Shown: in pieces, positions 1 through 7,936 of the stretch
Position numbering within the stretch: the first letter of the stretch is position 1
How the letters are laid out: each line of letters begins with the position of its first letter
Origin: Streptomyces zinciresistens K42
Lineage (GTDB): Bacteria > Actinomycetota > Actinomycetes > Streptomycetales > Streptomycetaceae
Assembly (NCBI RefSeq): GCF_000225525.1
Contig: NZ_AGBF01000056.1
Coordinates: 1 to 36,529 of the forward strand
Direction of reading: 5' to 3'
DNA length: 36,529 nt
Translations under genes and position numbers: made by a program
The notes under the pieces: model-generated
Databases searched by the model: none
What the model saw: only the letters and a program-made list of their open reading frames with translations
Told to the model about the DNA's origin: nothing

Positions 1-333
1 CCGCCTACGGCGTGCCGGTGCCTCGGAGGTGCCGTATCCCACCAGCACGTTCCCCGAGCCCTCGGCCTGGGCGGGGCCGTCCGCGGGGGCGCCCACGGCC
101 ACCGTCAGCAGCGGGGCCCCGACGGGCAGTTCCGTGCCCTCCTCGCCGAAGCGGGCGGTGACCACACCGCCGTAGGGGCAGGGCACCTCGACCATCGCCT
201 TGGCCGTCTCGACCTCCACGACGGGCTGGTCGATCGCGACGACGTCGCCGACCTGGACCAGCCAGCGCACGATCTCCGCCTCGGTGAGCCCCTCCCCGAG
301 GTCGGGGAGCTTGAACTCCAGCACCTGTGGCAT
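1..333 (-). CDS. bkdC: Dihydrolipoyl acyltransferase E2, N-terminal part (branched-chain 2-oxoacid dehydrogenase)
   Basis: Only the first 111 codons are in the window; the gene runs off the left edge. They encode a lipoyl domain: the start reads MPQVLEFKLPDLGEGLTEAE, and the lipoylation motif ETAKAMVEVP puts the modified lysine at about residue 45. The swinging lipoyl arm carries the acyl group from E1 to the E2 core, which makes acyl-CoA. In Streptomyces, branched-chain E2 supplies isobutyryl-, isovaleryl- and 2-methylbutyryl-CoA for energy, branched fatty acids and polyketide starters. The ATG shares one base with the E1beta stop (TGATG), so translation is probably coupled. A lipoyl domain alone cannot tell this E2 from pyruvate or 2-oxoglutarate E2. 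The substrate call rests on the separate E1alpha and E1beta genes and the adjacent bkdR. Confidence 0.9.
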   Translation of the reverse strand, partial: MPQVLEFKLPDLGEGLTEAEIVRWLVQVGDVVAIDQPVVEVETAKAMVEVPCPYGGVVTARFGEEGTELPVGAPLLTVAVGAPADGPAQAEGSGNVLVGYGTSEAPARRRR

Positions 334-1337
334 CAGCTCTCGGCCTCCCACTGAAGACGCCCCACGGCGTCCAGGATCCGGTCCACGCCGGGCAGGTGGT
401 GCCGCTCCAGCATCGGCGGCGGGTAGGGGATGTCGAAGCCGGCCACGCGCAGCACCGGCGCCTCCAGGTGGTGGAAGCAGCGCTCCGTGACGCGGGCCGC
501 GATCTCCCCTCCCGGGCCGCCGAACCCGCCCGACTCGTGCACGACGACCGCCCGTCCGGTCCGCCGCACCGAGGCCGCGACCGTCTCGTCGTCGAACGGC
601 ACCAGCGAGCGCAGGTCGACGACTTCCAGGTCCCAGCCCTCCTCGCGCGCCGCCTCGGCGGCTTCGAGGCAGACGGGCACGGACGGTCCGTACGTGATCA
701 GCGTGGCGCTCCGGCCGGAGCGCCGCACCACCGCGCGGCCGATCGGTTCAACGTCCGGCGGCTCCTGCGGGTTCCAGGAGTCCTTCGACCAGTACAGCCG
801 CTTGGGCTCCAGGAAGACGACCGGGTCGTCGGAGGCGATGGAGGCGCGCAGCAGGCCGTAGGCGTCGGCGACGGTCGCGGGCGTGACCACGTGCAGCCCC
901 GGGGTCGCCATGTAGTACGCCTCGGAGGAGTCGCTGTGGTGCTCGACCCCGCCGATGCCGCCGCCGTAGGGCACGCGGATGGTGATCGGGAGCGGCATCC
1001 TGCCGCGGGTGCGGTTGCGCATGCGCGCGACATGCGAGATGAGCTGCTCGAACGCCGGGTAGGCGAACGCGTCGAACTGCATCTCCACGACCGGGCGCAG
1101 ACCGTACATGGCCATGCCGACGGCGGTGCCCAGGATGCCCGCCTCGGCGAGCGGGGTGTCGGTGCAGCGGTCCTCGCCGAACTCCGCGGCGAGCCCGTCG
1201 GTGACCCGGAAGACACCGCCGAGGGTGCCGACGTCCTCGCCCATGACGTGCACGGACGGGTCGGCGGCCATGGCGTCGCGCAGCGCGCGCGTGAGGGCCT
1301 GCGCCATGGTGGCCGGCTTGACGGCGACGGTCGTCAT
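333..1337 (-). CDS. bkdB: Branched-chain 2-oxoacid dehydrogenase E1 component, beta subunit
   Basis: This 334-aa transketolase-like protein has the usual length for E1beta. It contains MGEDVG near residue 32, which lies in the thiamine-diphosphate site at the alpha/beta interface, then the pyrimidine-binding core and a C-terminal transketolase domain (about residues 205-325, with VVDLRSLVPFD). With E1alpha it decarboxylates the 2-oxoacids of valine, leucine and isoleucine and acylates the lipoyl group of E2. The start chosen is MTTVAVKPATM, because that ATG overlaps the E1alpha stop by four bases (ATGA). A longer open frame extends upstream but covers E1alpha coding sequence. The gene is the middle one of a tightly coupled alpha-beta-E2 operon on the minus strand. 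Confidence 0.93.
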   Translation of the reverse strand: MTTVAVKPATMAQALTRALRDAMAADPSVHVMGEDVGTLGGVFRVTDGLAAEFGEDRCTDTPLAEAGILGTAVGMAMYGLRPVVEMQFDAFAYPAFEQLISHVARMRNRTRGRMPLPITIRVPYGGGIGGVEHHSDSSEAYYMATPGLHVVTPATVADAYGLLRASIASDDPVVFLEPKRLYWSKDSWNPQEPPDVEPIGRAVVRRSGRSATLITYGPSVPVCLEAAEAAREEGWDLEVVDLRSLVPFDDETVAASVRRTGRAVVVHESGGFGGPGGEIAARVTERCFHHLEAPVLRVAGFDIPYPPPMLERHHLPGVDRILDAVGRLQWEAES

Positions 1338-2470
1338 CGGTGCGACCCCTCCGAATCGGCGTCGAGCTCGGCCCGCAGCTGGGCCTGCTGTGCGCGCAGT
1401 TGCGGGGTGGGTTCGGCGTAGACGTGGGCGAACAGGTCCGCCGGGTCGAGCGGGGCGTCCTCGTTCATGCGCGCGCGCAGGTCGGCCGCCATGGCCTCGG
1501 CGGCGTCCCTGGCCGCCTCCCTGGCGGCCTCGTCGAGCAGTCCGCGCCCGGTCAGCTCGCGCTCCAGGAGGGCGATCGGGTCGTGCTCGCGCCAGGTCTC
1601 GACCTCGGAGTCGCCGCGGTAGCGGGTGGCGTCGTCGGCGTTGGTGTGGGCGTCCACGCGGTAGGTGATCGCCTCCACCAGGGTGGGGCCGCCGCCCTCG
1701 CGGGCCCGCCGCACGGCGTCGCGCAGCACCTCGTGCACGGCGGCCGCGTCGTTGCCGTCGACGAGCCGGCCGGGCATCCCGTAGCCGACGGCCTTGTGGG
1801 CCAGTGTCGGTGCCGCGGTCTGCTTGGCGAGCGGTACGGAGATCGCGAAGCCGTTGTTCTGGACGAGGAAGACGACCGGTGCCTGCCACACGGCCGCGAA
1901 GTTCAGCGCCTCGTGGAAGTCGCCCTCGCTGGTGCCGCCGTCGCCGACCATGGCGAGGGCGACCACGTCGTCGCCCTTGAGGCGGGCGGCGTGCGCGAGG
2001 CCGACGGCGTGCGGGAGCTGGGTGGCGAGCGGCGTGGACAGCGGGGCCACCCGGTGCTCACGGGGGTCGTAGCCGGTGTGCCAGTCACCGCGCAGCAGGG
2101 TCAGGGCCGCGACGGGGTCCACGCCGCGGGCGACGACGGCGAGGGTGTCGCGGTAGCTGGGGAAGAGCCAGTCGCGCTCCTCCAGGGCGAGCGCGGCGGC
2201 CACCTCGCAGGCTTCCTGGCCGGTGCTGGACGGGTAGACGGCGAGGCGGCCCTGCTTGGTGAGCGCGGTCGCCTGGACGTTGTACCGGCGGCCGCGCACC
2301 AGCCCGGTGTACAGCCGGCGCAGCAGGTCCGGGTCGGCCTGCTCGGCCGCCTCGGTGCCGAGGACGCGGTAGGGCTCGGCGTCGGGCAGCAGCGGCGCGG
2401 GGTCCGTACGGGGCTGCCAGGCGGGCGGCGGCGATGGCCGGTACGCGCCCCGCTGCTCCATGACCGTCAT
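1334..2470 (-). CDS. bkdA: Branched-chain 2-oxoacid dehydrogenase E1 component, alpha subunit
   Basis: This 378-aa protein is the thiamine-diphosphate-dependent dehydrogenase alpha subunit. The ThDP/Mg motif is visible as GDGGTSEGDFHEALN followed by QNN (about residues 176-206), and YPSSTGQEA (79-87) is typical of E1alpha. It is the first gene of the bkd operon and provides the oxidative decarboxylation step of branched-chain amino-acid catabolism. The start at MTVMEQ is backed by AGGAGGTG about six bases upstream; an in-frame ATG three codons later is the alternative. The upstream gap holds a palindrome at 2531-2544 and the divergent regulator bkdR. Streptomyces genomes often carry two bkd clusters, so the numbering of this copy cannot be fixed from the window. 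Confidence 0.94.
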   Translation of the reverse strand: MTVMEQRGAYRPSPPPAWQPRTDPAPLLPDAEPYRVLGTEAAEQADPDLLRRLYTGLVRGRRYNVQATALTKQGRLAVYPSSTGQEACEVAAALALEERDWLFPSYRDTLAVVARGVDPVAALTLLRGDWHTGYDPREHRVAPLSTPLATQLPHAVGLAHAARLKGDDVVALAMVGDGGTSEGDFHEALNFAAVWQAPVVFLVQNNGFAISVPLAKQTAAPTLAHKAVGYGMPGRLVDGNDAAAVHEVLRDAVRRAREGGGPTLVEAITYRVDAHTNADDATRYRGDSEVETWREHDPIALLERELTGRGLLDEAAREAARDAAEAMAADLRARMNEDAPLDPADLFAHVYAEPTPQLRAQQAQLRAELDADSEGSHR

Positions 2471-2530
2471 GACGGCACCTCCTCGTGGGAGTGGCTGTGG
2501 GAGGCGCGGCTTCGGTGACGCGCCTCACCT

Positions 2531-2544
2531 ACCGATTGTTCGGT
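2531..2544. promoter_or_regulatory. TetR-type palindrome in the bkdA/bkdR divergent region
   Basis: ACCGA-TTGT-TCGGT is a perfect 5-bp inverted repeat with a 4-bp spacer, in the gap between the E1alpha and bkdR starts (61 and about 100 bases away). The paaH/paaN gap has almost the same sequence (ACCGATCGTTCGGT, 5376-5389). The TetR gene at 3191-3781 lies between the two sites, so it is the natural candidate binder. That assignment is inference; the repeat and its duplication are seen directly. Confidence 0.65.
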
Positions 2545-2578
2545 CGTCGGCACATTTTGGCTACACGCGCCCCCAGGC

Positions 2579-2587
2579 TGTGGACAA
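2579..2587 (-). promoter_or_regulatory. DnaA box, isolated
   Basis: TGTGGACAA is the reverse complement of TTGTCCACA, the box form favoured in Streptomyces. A near match (TTCTCCACA) follows within 15 bases. It lies in the bkdA/bkdR intergenic region. A single strong box may be chance or may titrate DnaA. Confidence 0.5.
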
Positions 2588-2645
2588 ACGGTTCTCCACA
2601 GCCTCCAATGAACGCAGGACGTCCACGCGAGGAGGGTGGGGGGAC

Positions 2646-3146
2646 ATGGACGCTGAACAAATGGCCGTCGGCGCGGAGGGCGGCCCCCCGCCACCGCCCG
2701 CCCGTCCGCTCGACGCGGTCGACGAGGACATCCTCCAGATGCTCCAGACGGACGGACGCGCGTCGATACGGTCGGTCGCCGAGCGGGTCCACGTCTCGCG
2801 CGCCAACGCCTACGCGCGTATCAACCGCCTCATCGAGGACGGCGTCATCCGGGGCTTCGGTGCCCGCGTCAACCATGAGCGCGCGGGCCAGGGCACCTCG
2901 GCGTACATCACCCTGAAGATCGTCCAGAACTCCTGGCGCACGGTCCGCGAGGAGTTGCGGCGGCTGCCCGGCGCCGCGCACATCGCCCTGGTGGGCGGCG
3001 ACTTCGACGTCCTGCTGCTGGTGCACACACCCGACAACAGGTCACTGCGCGAACTGGTCCTCACCCGCCTCCAGGCGATCCCCGAGGTCCTCAGCACCCG
3101 CACCCTGCTGGTCTTCGAGGAGGAGGACCTGGAGCCCCAGGGCTGA
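2646..3146 (+). CDS. bkdR: Lrp/AsnC-family regulator of the bkd operon
   Basis: This 166-aa protein has an acidic, proline-rich lead (1-22), an Lrp-type winged helix-turn-helix (about 25-70, with SVAERVHVSRANAYARINRL as the HTH) and a C-terminal RAM ligand/oligomer domain (about 75-160). Divergent Lrp genes beside bkd operons are a known Streptomyces arrangement: BkdR of S. coelicolor controls the branched-chain dehydrogenase and affects morphogenesis and antibiotic production. The ATG at 2646 is preceded by GGAGGG and sits about 20 residues before the conserved domain. The shared intergenic region could let BkdR act on both promoters. The ligand is not evident from sequence; branched-chain amino acids or 2-oxoacids are an inference. 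Confidence 0.88.
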   Translation: MDAEQMAVGAEGGPPPPPARPLDAVDEDILQMLQTDGRASIRSVAERVHVSRANAYARINRLIEDGVIRGFGARVNHERAGQGTSAYITLKIVQNSWRTVREELRRLPGAAHIALVGGDFDVLLLVHTPDNRSLRELVLTRLQAIPEVLSTRTLLVFEEEDLEPQG

Positions 3147-3190
3147 CCCGCGGACCGGGTCGGGGCGGACCCCGCCGCCCCGGGCCCCGG

Positions 3191-3781
3191 TCAGCCCGCC
3201 TTGCGCAGCCCGCCGAAGACCAGCCGGGCCACCGTCTCGGCGACCTCGCGCTCGTCCATGCCGCGGCCGTCCGGGCGGTACCACTCCACGATGGAGTTGA
3301 CCATGCCGAAGACGAGGCGGGTCGCCAGCCGCACCTCCACGTCGGCGCGCACCTCGCCGTCGTCGGCCGCCGCCTTCAGCAGCGCGGCCACCCGGTGGTC
3401 GAAGTCGCGGCGGCGCTCCAGGGCCCAGCGCTCGGTGTCGGTGTTGCCGCGCACCCGCAGCAGCAGCGTCACGTACGGCAGTTCGGCTATGAGCACCTCG
3501 ACCATGCGCCGCACCACGTACTCCAGCCGGTCGGCGGCGTGCCCCGCGCGCGCGTGCTCCTCGTCGAGGATGCCGAAGAGGCCGTCCAGGGCCCGGCTGA
3601 CCGCCCGGCGCAGCAGTTCCTCCTTGCCGGTGACGTGGTGGTAGATCGACGACTTGGAGATGCCTGCCGCCCGGGAGAGGTGCTCCATGGACGTGCCGTC
3701 GTAGCCGCGCTCGTTGAAGACCTGCACGGCGACCGTGAGCAGCGTCTCCGGGGTGTACGTGTCGCGCTTGACGATGGTCAT
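3191..3781 (-). CDS. TetR-family regulator, probably of the paa-like genes
   Basis: This 196-aa protein has a TetR N-terminal HTH (about 10-55, with TSMEHLSRAAGISKSSIYHH followed by VTGKEELL) and an alpha-helical ligand domain behind it. It lies downstream of and co-directional with the PaaH-type dehydrogenase, so both probably share a promoter region facing paaN. TetR proteins in actinobacterial phenylacetate or acyl-CoA loci usually repress and are released by an acyl-CoA. The start at 3781 is chosen for its GGGAGGG ribosome site six bases upstream. An ATG eight codons earlier (3805) overlaps the dehydrogenase stop as ATGA and would imply coupling. Candidate operators are 5376-5389 and 2531-2544. 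The effector is unknown. Confidence 0.85.
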   Translation of the reverse strand: MTIVKRDTYTPETLLTVAVQVFNERGYDGTSMEHLSRAAGISKSSIYHHVTGKEELLRRAVSRALDGLFGILDEEHARAGHAADRLEYVVRRMVEVLIAELPYVTLLLRVRGNTDTERWALERRRDFDHRVAALLKAAADDGEVRADVEVRLATRLVFGMVNSIVEWYRPDGRGMDEREVAETVARLVFGGLRKAG

Positions 3782-3801
3782 CCGCCGCTGCCCTCCCGGG
3801 G

Positions 3802-5319
3802 TCATGAGGTGCCGCCCCGCCGCTTGTCGGAGGCGTACGCGTGCCGGTACAGCGCCAGGGACGGCGCGTAGCGCCCCGAGGGGTCCCGCAGGTGCAGGTC
3901 GTCGAGGAGGGCGTACGCCCAGTTCCGGCCGAGCCGGCGGCTCCACTCGAAGGGGCCGAGGGGGTAGTTCACACCCAGCCGCATCGCGGTGTCGATGTCC
4001 TCCTCGGTGGCGACGCCCTTGGCGACGGCGTCGTGCGCGAGGTCGACGATCCGCGCGACCGTACGGGCGACGATCATGCCGGGCACGTCTCCGATGACGC
4101 TGACGTCCTTGCCGAGCGCCTGGAAGAGCCCGACGGCCTCCAGGAGGGTCCGCGGCGCGGTGTCCTGCGAGGCGGACAGCGCGATCCGGGTGGCGCGGCG
4201 GTAGTCGAGGGCGAGGTCGAAGTAGACGACGTCGCGGAACTCCACCGACGTCTGCCCGTCGGCCAGGGCGAGCTGGCCGCCGCTCGGCAGCACCAGGCGC
4301 GTGCCGTGGTCCTCTTCCTCCTCGCGCACCGCGATGCCCGCCTCGCGGATCAGCGGGAGCAGTTCGGCGGCGGGGCCCAGGTCGCCCTCGACCACGACGT
4401 GGGACGGGGGCGCGGCCGGTTCCGCGGTGTGCGGCCCGTCCCGGTCGGCGTCCTCGGCGTAGTCGTACCAGCCGTGGCCGCTCTTGCGGCCGAGCCGGCC
4501 CGACTCGACCAGGCGCCGCTGGGCGAGCGAGGGCGTGAAGCGCACGTCGTGGAAGAAGGACCGCCACACCGAGTGCGTCACCGACTCGTTGACGTCCTGC
4601 CCGATGAGGTCGGTGAGTTCGAAGGCGCCCATCCGGAAGCCGCCGCACTCGCGCAGCACCGCGTCGATGGTGGCCGGGTCGGCGCCCTGCGCCTCGTGGA
4701 CCGCGAACGCCTCGGCGTAGAAGGGCCGGGCGATCCGGTTGACGATGAAGCCGGGGGTGTCGGCGCAGGCCACCGGGGTCTTGCCCCAGGCGCGTGCCGT
4801 CTCGTACGCGCGCGTGGCCGAGGTGACGTCGGTGGCGAACCCGGAGACGACCTCCACCAGCGGCAGCAGCGGTGCCGGGTTGAAGAAGTGCAGGCCGACG
4901 AAGCGGCCCGGCTGCGCGAGGACGCCGGCGACGGCCGTGACGGACAGCGACGAGGTGTTCGTCGCGAGCAGGCAGTCCTCCGAGACGACGCCCTCCAGCT
5001 CACGGAAGAGGTCCTGCTTGACGTCGAGGCGCTCCAGGACGGCCTCGACGACCAGGGAGCAGTCCGCCAGTTCGGCGATCGCGTCGGCCGGCAGCAGCCG
5101 GGCCCGTGCCGCGTCGCGGTCGGCGGCGGTGAGCCGGTCCTTCTCCACGAGCCGGTCGAGCCGGGCGCCGATCGCGTCGGCCGCCTCCCGCGCCCGCCCG
5201 GGAACGGCGTCGTACAGCCGCACCGGGTGGCCCGCCACCAGCGCGACCTGGGCGATGCCCTGGCCCATCGTGCCGGTGCCGACGACGGCCACGGGGCTGC
5301 TGAGGTCGAGTGCTGTCAT
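3802..5319 (-). CDS. paaH: 3-hydroxyacyl-CoA dehydrogenase, PaaH/PaaC type
   Basis: This 505-aa protein has an N-terminal Rossmann NAD-binding domain with GTGTMGQG at residues 14-21, a catalytic His near 144 in GLHFFNPAP, and PGFIVNRI at the start of the first C-terminal helical domain. A second 3HCDH C-terminal domain follows (about 405-500), the layout and length of the phenylacetate-pathway enzyme. That enzyme oxidises 3-hydroxyadipyl-CoA to 3-oxoadipyl-CoA with NAD. It faces the paaN-like gene across a promoter region holding a TetR-type operator and is followed by the tetR gene. No paaABCDE oxygenase or paaK ligase is present, so a more general short/medium-chain beta-oxidation role remains possible. 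Confidence 0.82.
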   Translation of the reverse strand: MTALDLSSPVAVVGTGTMGQGIAQVALVAGHPVRLYDAVPGRAREAADAIGARLDRLVEKDRLTAADRDAARARLLPADAIAELADCSLVVEAVLERLDVKQDLFRELEGVVSEDCLLATNTSSLSVTAVAGVLAQPGRFVGLHFFNPAPLLPLVEVVSGFATDVTSATRAYETARAWGKTPVACADTPGFIVNRIARPFYAEAFAVHEAQGADPATIDAVLRECGGFRMGAFELTDLIGQDVNESVTHSVWRSFFHDVRFTPSLAQRRLVESGRLGRKSGHGWYDYAEDADRDGPHTAEPAAPPSHVVVEGDLGPAAELLPLIREAGIAVREEEEDHGTRLVLPSGGQLALADGQTSVEFRDVVYFDLALDYRRATRIALSASQDTAPRTLLEAVGLFQALGKDVSVIGDVPGMIVARTVARIVDLAHDAVAKGVATEEDIDTAMRLGVNYPLGPFEWSRRLGRNWAYALLDDLHLRDPSGRYAPSLALYRHAYASDKRRGGTS

Positions 5320-5367
5320 GTGCGCGATCCTCCCGCACGGGGTTTTCCACAGATGCGCCGGTCCCCC

Positions 5368-5395
5368 TTGTCCCGACCGATCGTTCGGTTACTCT
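5368..5395 (+). promoter_or_regulatory. Predicted paaN promoter with operator inside the spacer
   Basis: TTGTCC (5368-5373) and TACTCT (5390-5395) are spaced by 16 bp and resemble -35 and -10 boxes. The palindrome ACCGATCGTTCGGT (5376-5389) fills nearly the whole spacer, the classic position for a repressor that blocks RNA polymerase. It is 57 bases from the divergent paaH start, so one bound repressor could silence both directions. The palindrome is clear; the promoter boxes are a weaker call. Confidence 0.6.
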
Positions 5396-5437
5396 AACCC
5401 TGACCGCCTGTTCCCGCCCATGTTTCTGCCCAGGTCA

Positions 5438-5457
5438 TGAGCTCGACGGAGAGCTCA
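5438..5457 (+). repeat. Inverted repeat in the paaN leader
   Basis: TGAGCTC-GACGGA-GAGCTCA is a 7-bp perfect inverted repeat with a 6-bp spacer, ending seven bases before the GAGGAG ribosome site of paaN. It could be a small leader hairpin or a second operator. Nothing else identifies its role. Confidence 0.4.
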
Positions 5458-5479
5458 GGAAACGAGGAGTTGGTCCCGC

Positions 5480-7174
5480 ATGGCAACCGCCGAACTGACC
5501 ACCCACGAGCTGATCGCCACGCACCGGCCCACCCTCGACCAGGCGCTGGAAGCGATCCGCACCCGCGCGTACTGGTCACCGCACCCGGAGCACCCCAAGG
5601 CGTACGGGGAGGGCGGCAGCCTGGACGCGGCCGCGGGCAAGGCCGCCTTCGACGCGCTCCTCGGCGACCGCCTCGACCTCGGCCAGCCCGGCACCGACGG
5701 CTGGGTGGGCGGCGAGGTCTCCCCCTACGGCATCGAGCTGGGCGTCGAGTACCCGCACGCGGACGTCGACGTCCTGCTGCCCGCCATGCGCGCCGGGATG
5801 CGCCGGTGGCGCGACGCGGGCGCGGAGCTGCGCGCCGTGGTCTGCCTGGAGATCCTCCGGCGGATCAGCGACCGGACGCACGAGTTCGCGCACGCGGTCA
5901 TGCACACCTCCGGCCAGGCGTTCATGATGGCCTTCCAGGCGGGCGGCCCGCACGCGCAGGACCGCGGCATGGAGGCGGTGGCCTACGCCTACGCCGAGCA
6001 GGTCCGCACGCCCGACACGGCGGAGTGGACCAAGCCGCAGGGCAAGCGCGACCCGCTCGCGCTGACCAAGCGGTTCACCCCGGTCCCGCGCGGCATCGCC
6101 CTGCTCATCGGCTGCAACACCTTCCCCACGTGGAACGGCTATCCGGGCCTGTTCGCCTCCCTGGCCACCGGCAACCCGGTCCTCGTGAAGCCGCACCCGC
6201 GCGCGGTGCTGCCGCTCGCGCTCACCGTGCGGGTCGCGCGCGAGGTGCTGGCCGAGGCGGGCTTCGACGCGAACCTGGTCGCGCTGGCCGCCGAGCGCCC
6301 CGGCGAGGGCATCGCCAAGACCCTGGCCCTGCGCCCCGAGGTCCGGATCATCGACTACACGGGCTCGACCGCGTTCGGCGACTGGCTGGAGTCCCACGCC
6401 CGCCAGGCGCAGGTCTACACGGAGAAGGCCGGCGTCAACACCGTGCTGGTCGACTCCACGGCCGACTACAAGGGCATGCTCGCGAACCTGGCCTTCTCGC
6501 TGTCGCTGTACAGCGGCCAGATGTGCACCACCCCGCAGAACCTGCTCGTCCCCCGCGACGGCATCCGCACCGACCAGGGCCCCAAGACCTTCGACGAGGT
6601 CGTCACCGACCTCTCCCGCGCGGTCGACGGCCTCCTCGGCGACGACGCCCGCGCCAACGCGCTGCTGGGCGCGATCGTCAACCCCGACGTCAAGGCCCGT
6701 CTGGAGGCCGCCGCCGGCCTCGGTGAGGTCGCCCTCGCCTCCCGGGAGATCACCCACCCGGAGTTCCCGGACGCGGTGGTCCGCACGCCCGTCGTCGTGA
6801 AGCTGGACGGCGCCAAGCCGGACGACGAGGCCGCCTACATGAGCGAGTGCTTCGGCCCGGTCTCCTTCGCCGTCGCCGTCGACTCGTCGGCGGACGCGGT
6901 GGAGCTGCTGCGCCGGACCGTGCGCGAGAAGGGCGCCATGACGGTCGGCGCCTACACCACCGACGACGAGGTCGAGCAGGCCGTGCAGGAGGTCTGCTTC
7001 GAGGAGGCGGCCCAGCTGTCGCTCAACCTCACCGGCGGGGTGTACGTCAACCAGACGGCCGCCTTCTCCGACTTCCACGGCTCGGGCGGCAACGCGGCGG
7101 CGAACGCCGCCCTGTGCGACGGCGCGTTCGTGGCCGGCCGGTTCCGGGTCATCGAGGTGCGCCGGGAGGCGTAG
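5480..7174 (+). CDS. paaN: PaaN-type aldehyde dehydrogenase (phenylacetate-pathway family)
   Basis: This 564-aa protein belongs to the aldehyde dehydrogenase superfamily. The cofactor-loop motif TGSTAFG is at 294-300, the general-base Glu at 315 (YTEKAG) and the catalytic Cys at 349 (SGQMCTTPQN). The length and N-terminus (ELIATHRPTLDQALEAI) fit the unfused PaaN family. Unlike PaaZ it has no C-terminal MaoC-like hydratase domain, so it can oxidise an aldehyde but not hydrolyse the ring-opened intermediate. It is divergent from the PaaH-type dehydrogenase and appears to be under the TetR operator at 5376-5389. The start at ATG 5480 follows GAGGAG. The actual substrate in Streptomyces is not certain; a semialdehyde or acyl-CoA aldehyde is inferred from family and context. 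Confidence 0.85.
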   Translation: MATAELTTHELIATHRPTLDQALEAIRTRAYWSPHPEHPKAYGEGGSLDAAAGKAAFDALLGDRLDLGQPGTDGWVGGEVSPYGIELGVEYPHADVDVLLPAMRAGMRRWRDAGAELRAVVCLEILRRISDRTHEFAHAVMHTSGQAFMMAFQAGGPHAQDRGMEAVAYAYAEQVRTPDTAEWTKPQGKRDPLALTKRFTPVPRGIALLIGCNTFPTWNGYPGLFASLATGNPVLVKPHPRAVLPLALTVRVAREVLAEAGFDANLVALAAERPGEGIAKTLALRPEVRIIDYTGSTAFGDWLESHARQAQVYTEKAGVNTVLVDSTADYKGMLANLAFSLSLYSGQMCTTPQNLLVPRDGIRTDQGPKTFDEVVTDLSRAVDGLLGDDARANALLGAIVNPDVKARLEAAAGLGEVALASREITHPEFPDAVVRTPVVVKLDGAKPDDEAAYMSECFGPVSFAVAVDSSADAVELLRRTVREKGAMTVGAYTTDDEVEQAVQEVCFEEAAQLSLNLTGGVYVNQTAAFSDFHGSGGNAAANAALCDGAFVAGRFRVIEVRREA

Positions 7175-7189
7175 CGGCCGCCACCCGGC

Positions 7190-7936
7190 CTACCGGCCGG
7201 CGGCGCCCCCGCCCAGACTCCAGTGGTACAGCGCCATGGCGACGCTGGTGGCCAGGTTGTAGCTGGAGACCTGGGGGCGCATCGGCAGGGCCAGCAAGTG
7301 GTCGGCGCGGGAGCGCAGTTCGGGCGAGAGTCCGCTGCGCTCGGACCCGAAGGCGAGGAGGGCGTCGTCCGGGAGCTGCACGCCCCGGATGTCGTCGCCC
7401 TCCGGGTCCAGCGCGAACAGCGGGCCGGGCGGCAGTCCGTCCGTGCCGAGCCGCTCCACCGCGGTCGCGAAGTGCAGGCCCGCCCCGCCGCGTACGACGG
7501 TCGGGTGCCAGGGGTCGAGGGTGCCGGTGGTGACCACACCGGTCGCGCCGAACCCGGCGGCCAGCCGGATCACCGCGCCCGCGTTGCCGAGGTTGCGCGG
7601 CTGGTCGAGGACCACGACGGGGGCGGTGCGCGGGGTGCGCGCCAGCTGTTCGAGACGGGCCGCGCGCGACGGCCGTACCGCGAGCGCGGCCACGGCCGTG
7701 GGATGCGGACGCGGCACCAGGGAGGCGTACACCGGCTCCGGGACCTCGGTCAGGAGCGCGTCGAGCGCGTCCCGTACGTCCGGCGCCAGCTCGTCGGCGA
7801 GGGCCAGCGCAGCCTGCCGGTCCACGGCCACCGCCACGGGCACCTCGGCGCCGAAGCGCACGGCGTGCTTGAGGGCGTGGAAGCCGTCCAGCAGGACGGA
7901 GGTCCCGGCGAGCCGGTGCCAGGAGGTCACGGTCAT
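7190..7936 (-). CDS. TrmH/SpoU-family RNA 2'-O-methyltransferase
   Basis: This 248-aa protein has an N-terminal L30-like substrate domain (about 10-95) and a SPOUT methyltransferase domain (about 105-245). The three SpoU motifs are readable: NLGNAGAVIR (115-124), FGSERSGLSPEL (196-207) and PMRPQVSSYNLATSVAMALY near the C-terminus. Such enzymes methylate the ribose 2'-OH of rRNA or tRNA with S-adenosylmethionine and form a trefoil-knot dimer. The start MTVTSWHRLAG overlaps the stop of the HTTM gene by four bases (ATGA), placing it last in a DUF5819-HTTM-spoU operon. The RNA target cannot be told from sequence. Confidence 0.85.
   Translation of the reverse strand: MTVTSWHRLAGTSVLLDGFHALKHAVRFGAEVPVAVAVDRQAALALADELAPDVRDALDALLTEVPEPVYASLVPRPHPTAVAALAVRPSRAARLEQLARTPRTAPVVVLDQPRNLGNAGAVIRLAAGFGATGVVTTGTLDPWHPTVVRGGAGLHFATAVERLGTDGLPPGPLFALDPEGDDIRGVQLPDDALLAFGSERSGLSPELRSRADHLLALPMRPQVSSYNLATSVAMALYHWSLGGGAAGR

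Noticed and set aside
333..1889. A longer E1beta starting at 1889
   Set aside because: The extra 184 residues are the wrong frame of E1alpha. The ATGA overlap and the family start at 1337 fit.
6123..6137. Possible parS within paaN (CCCCACGTGGAAC)
   Set aside because: Only one half matches; the left half (CCCC for GTTT) does not.
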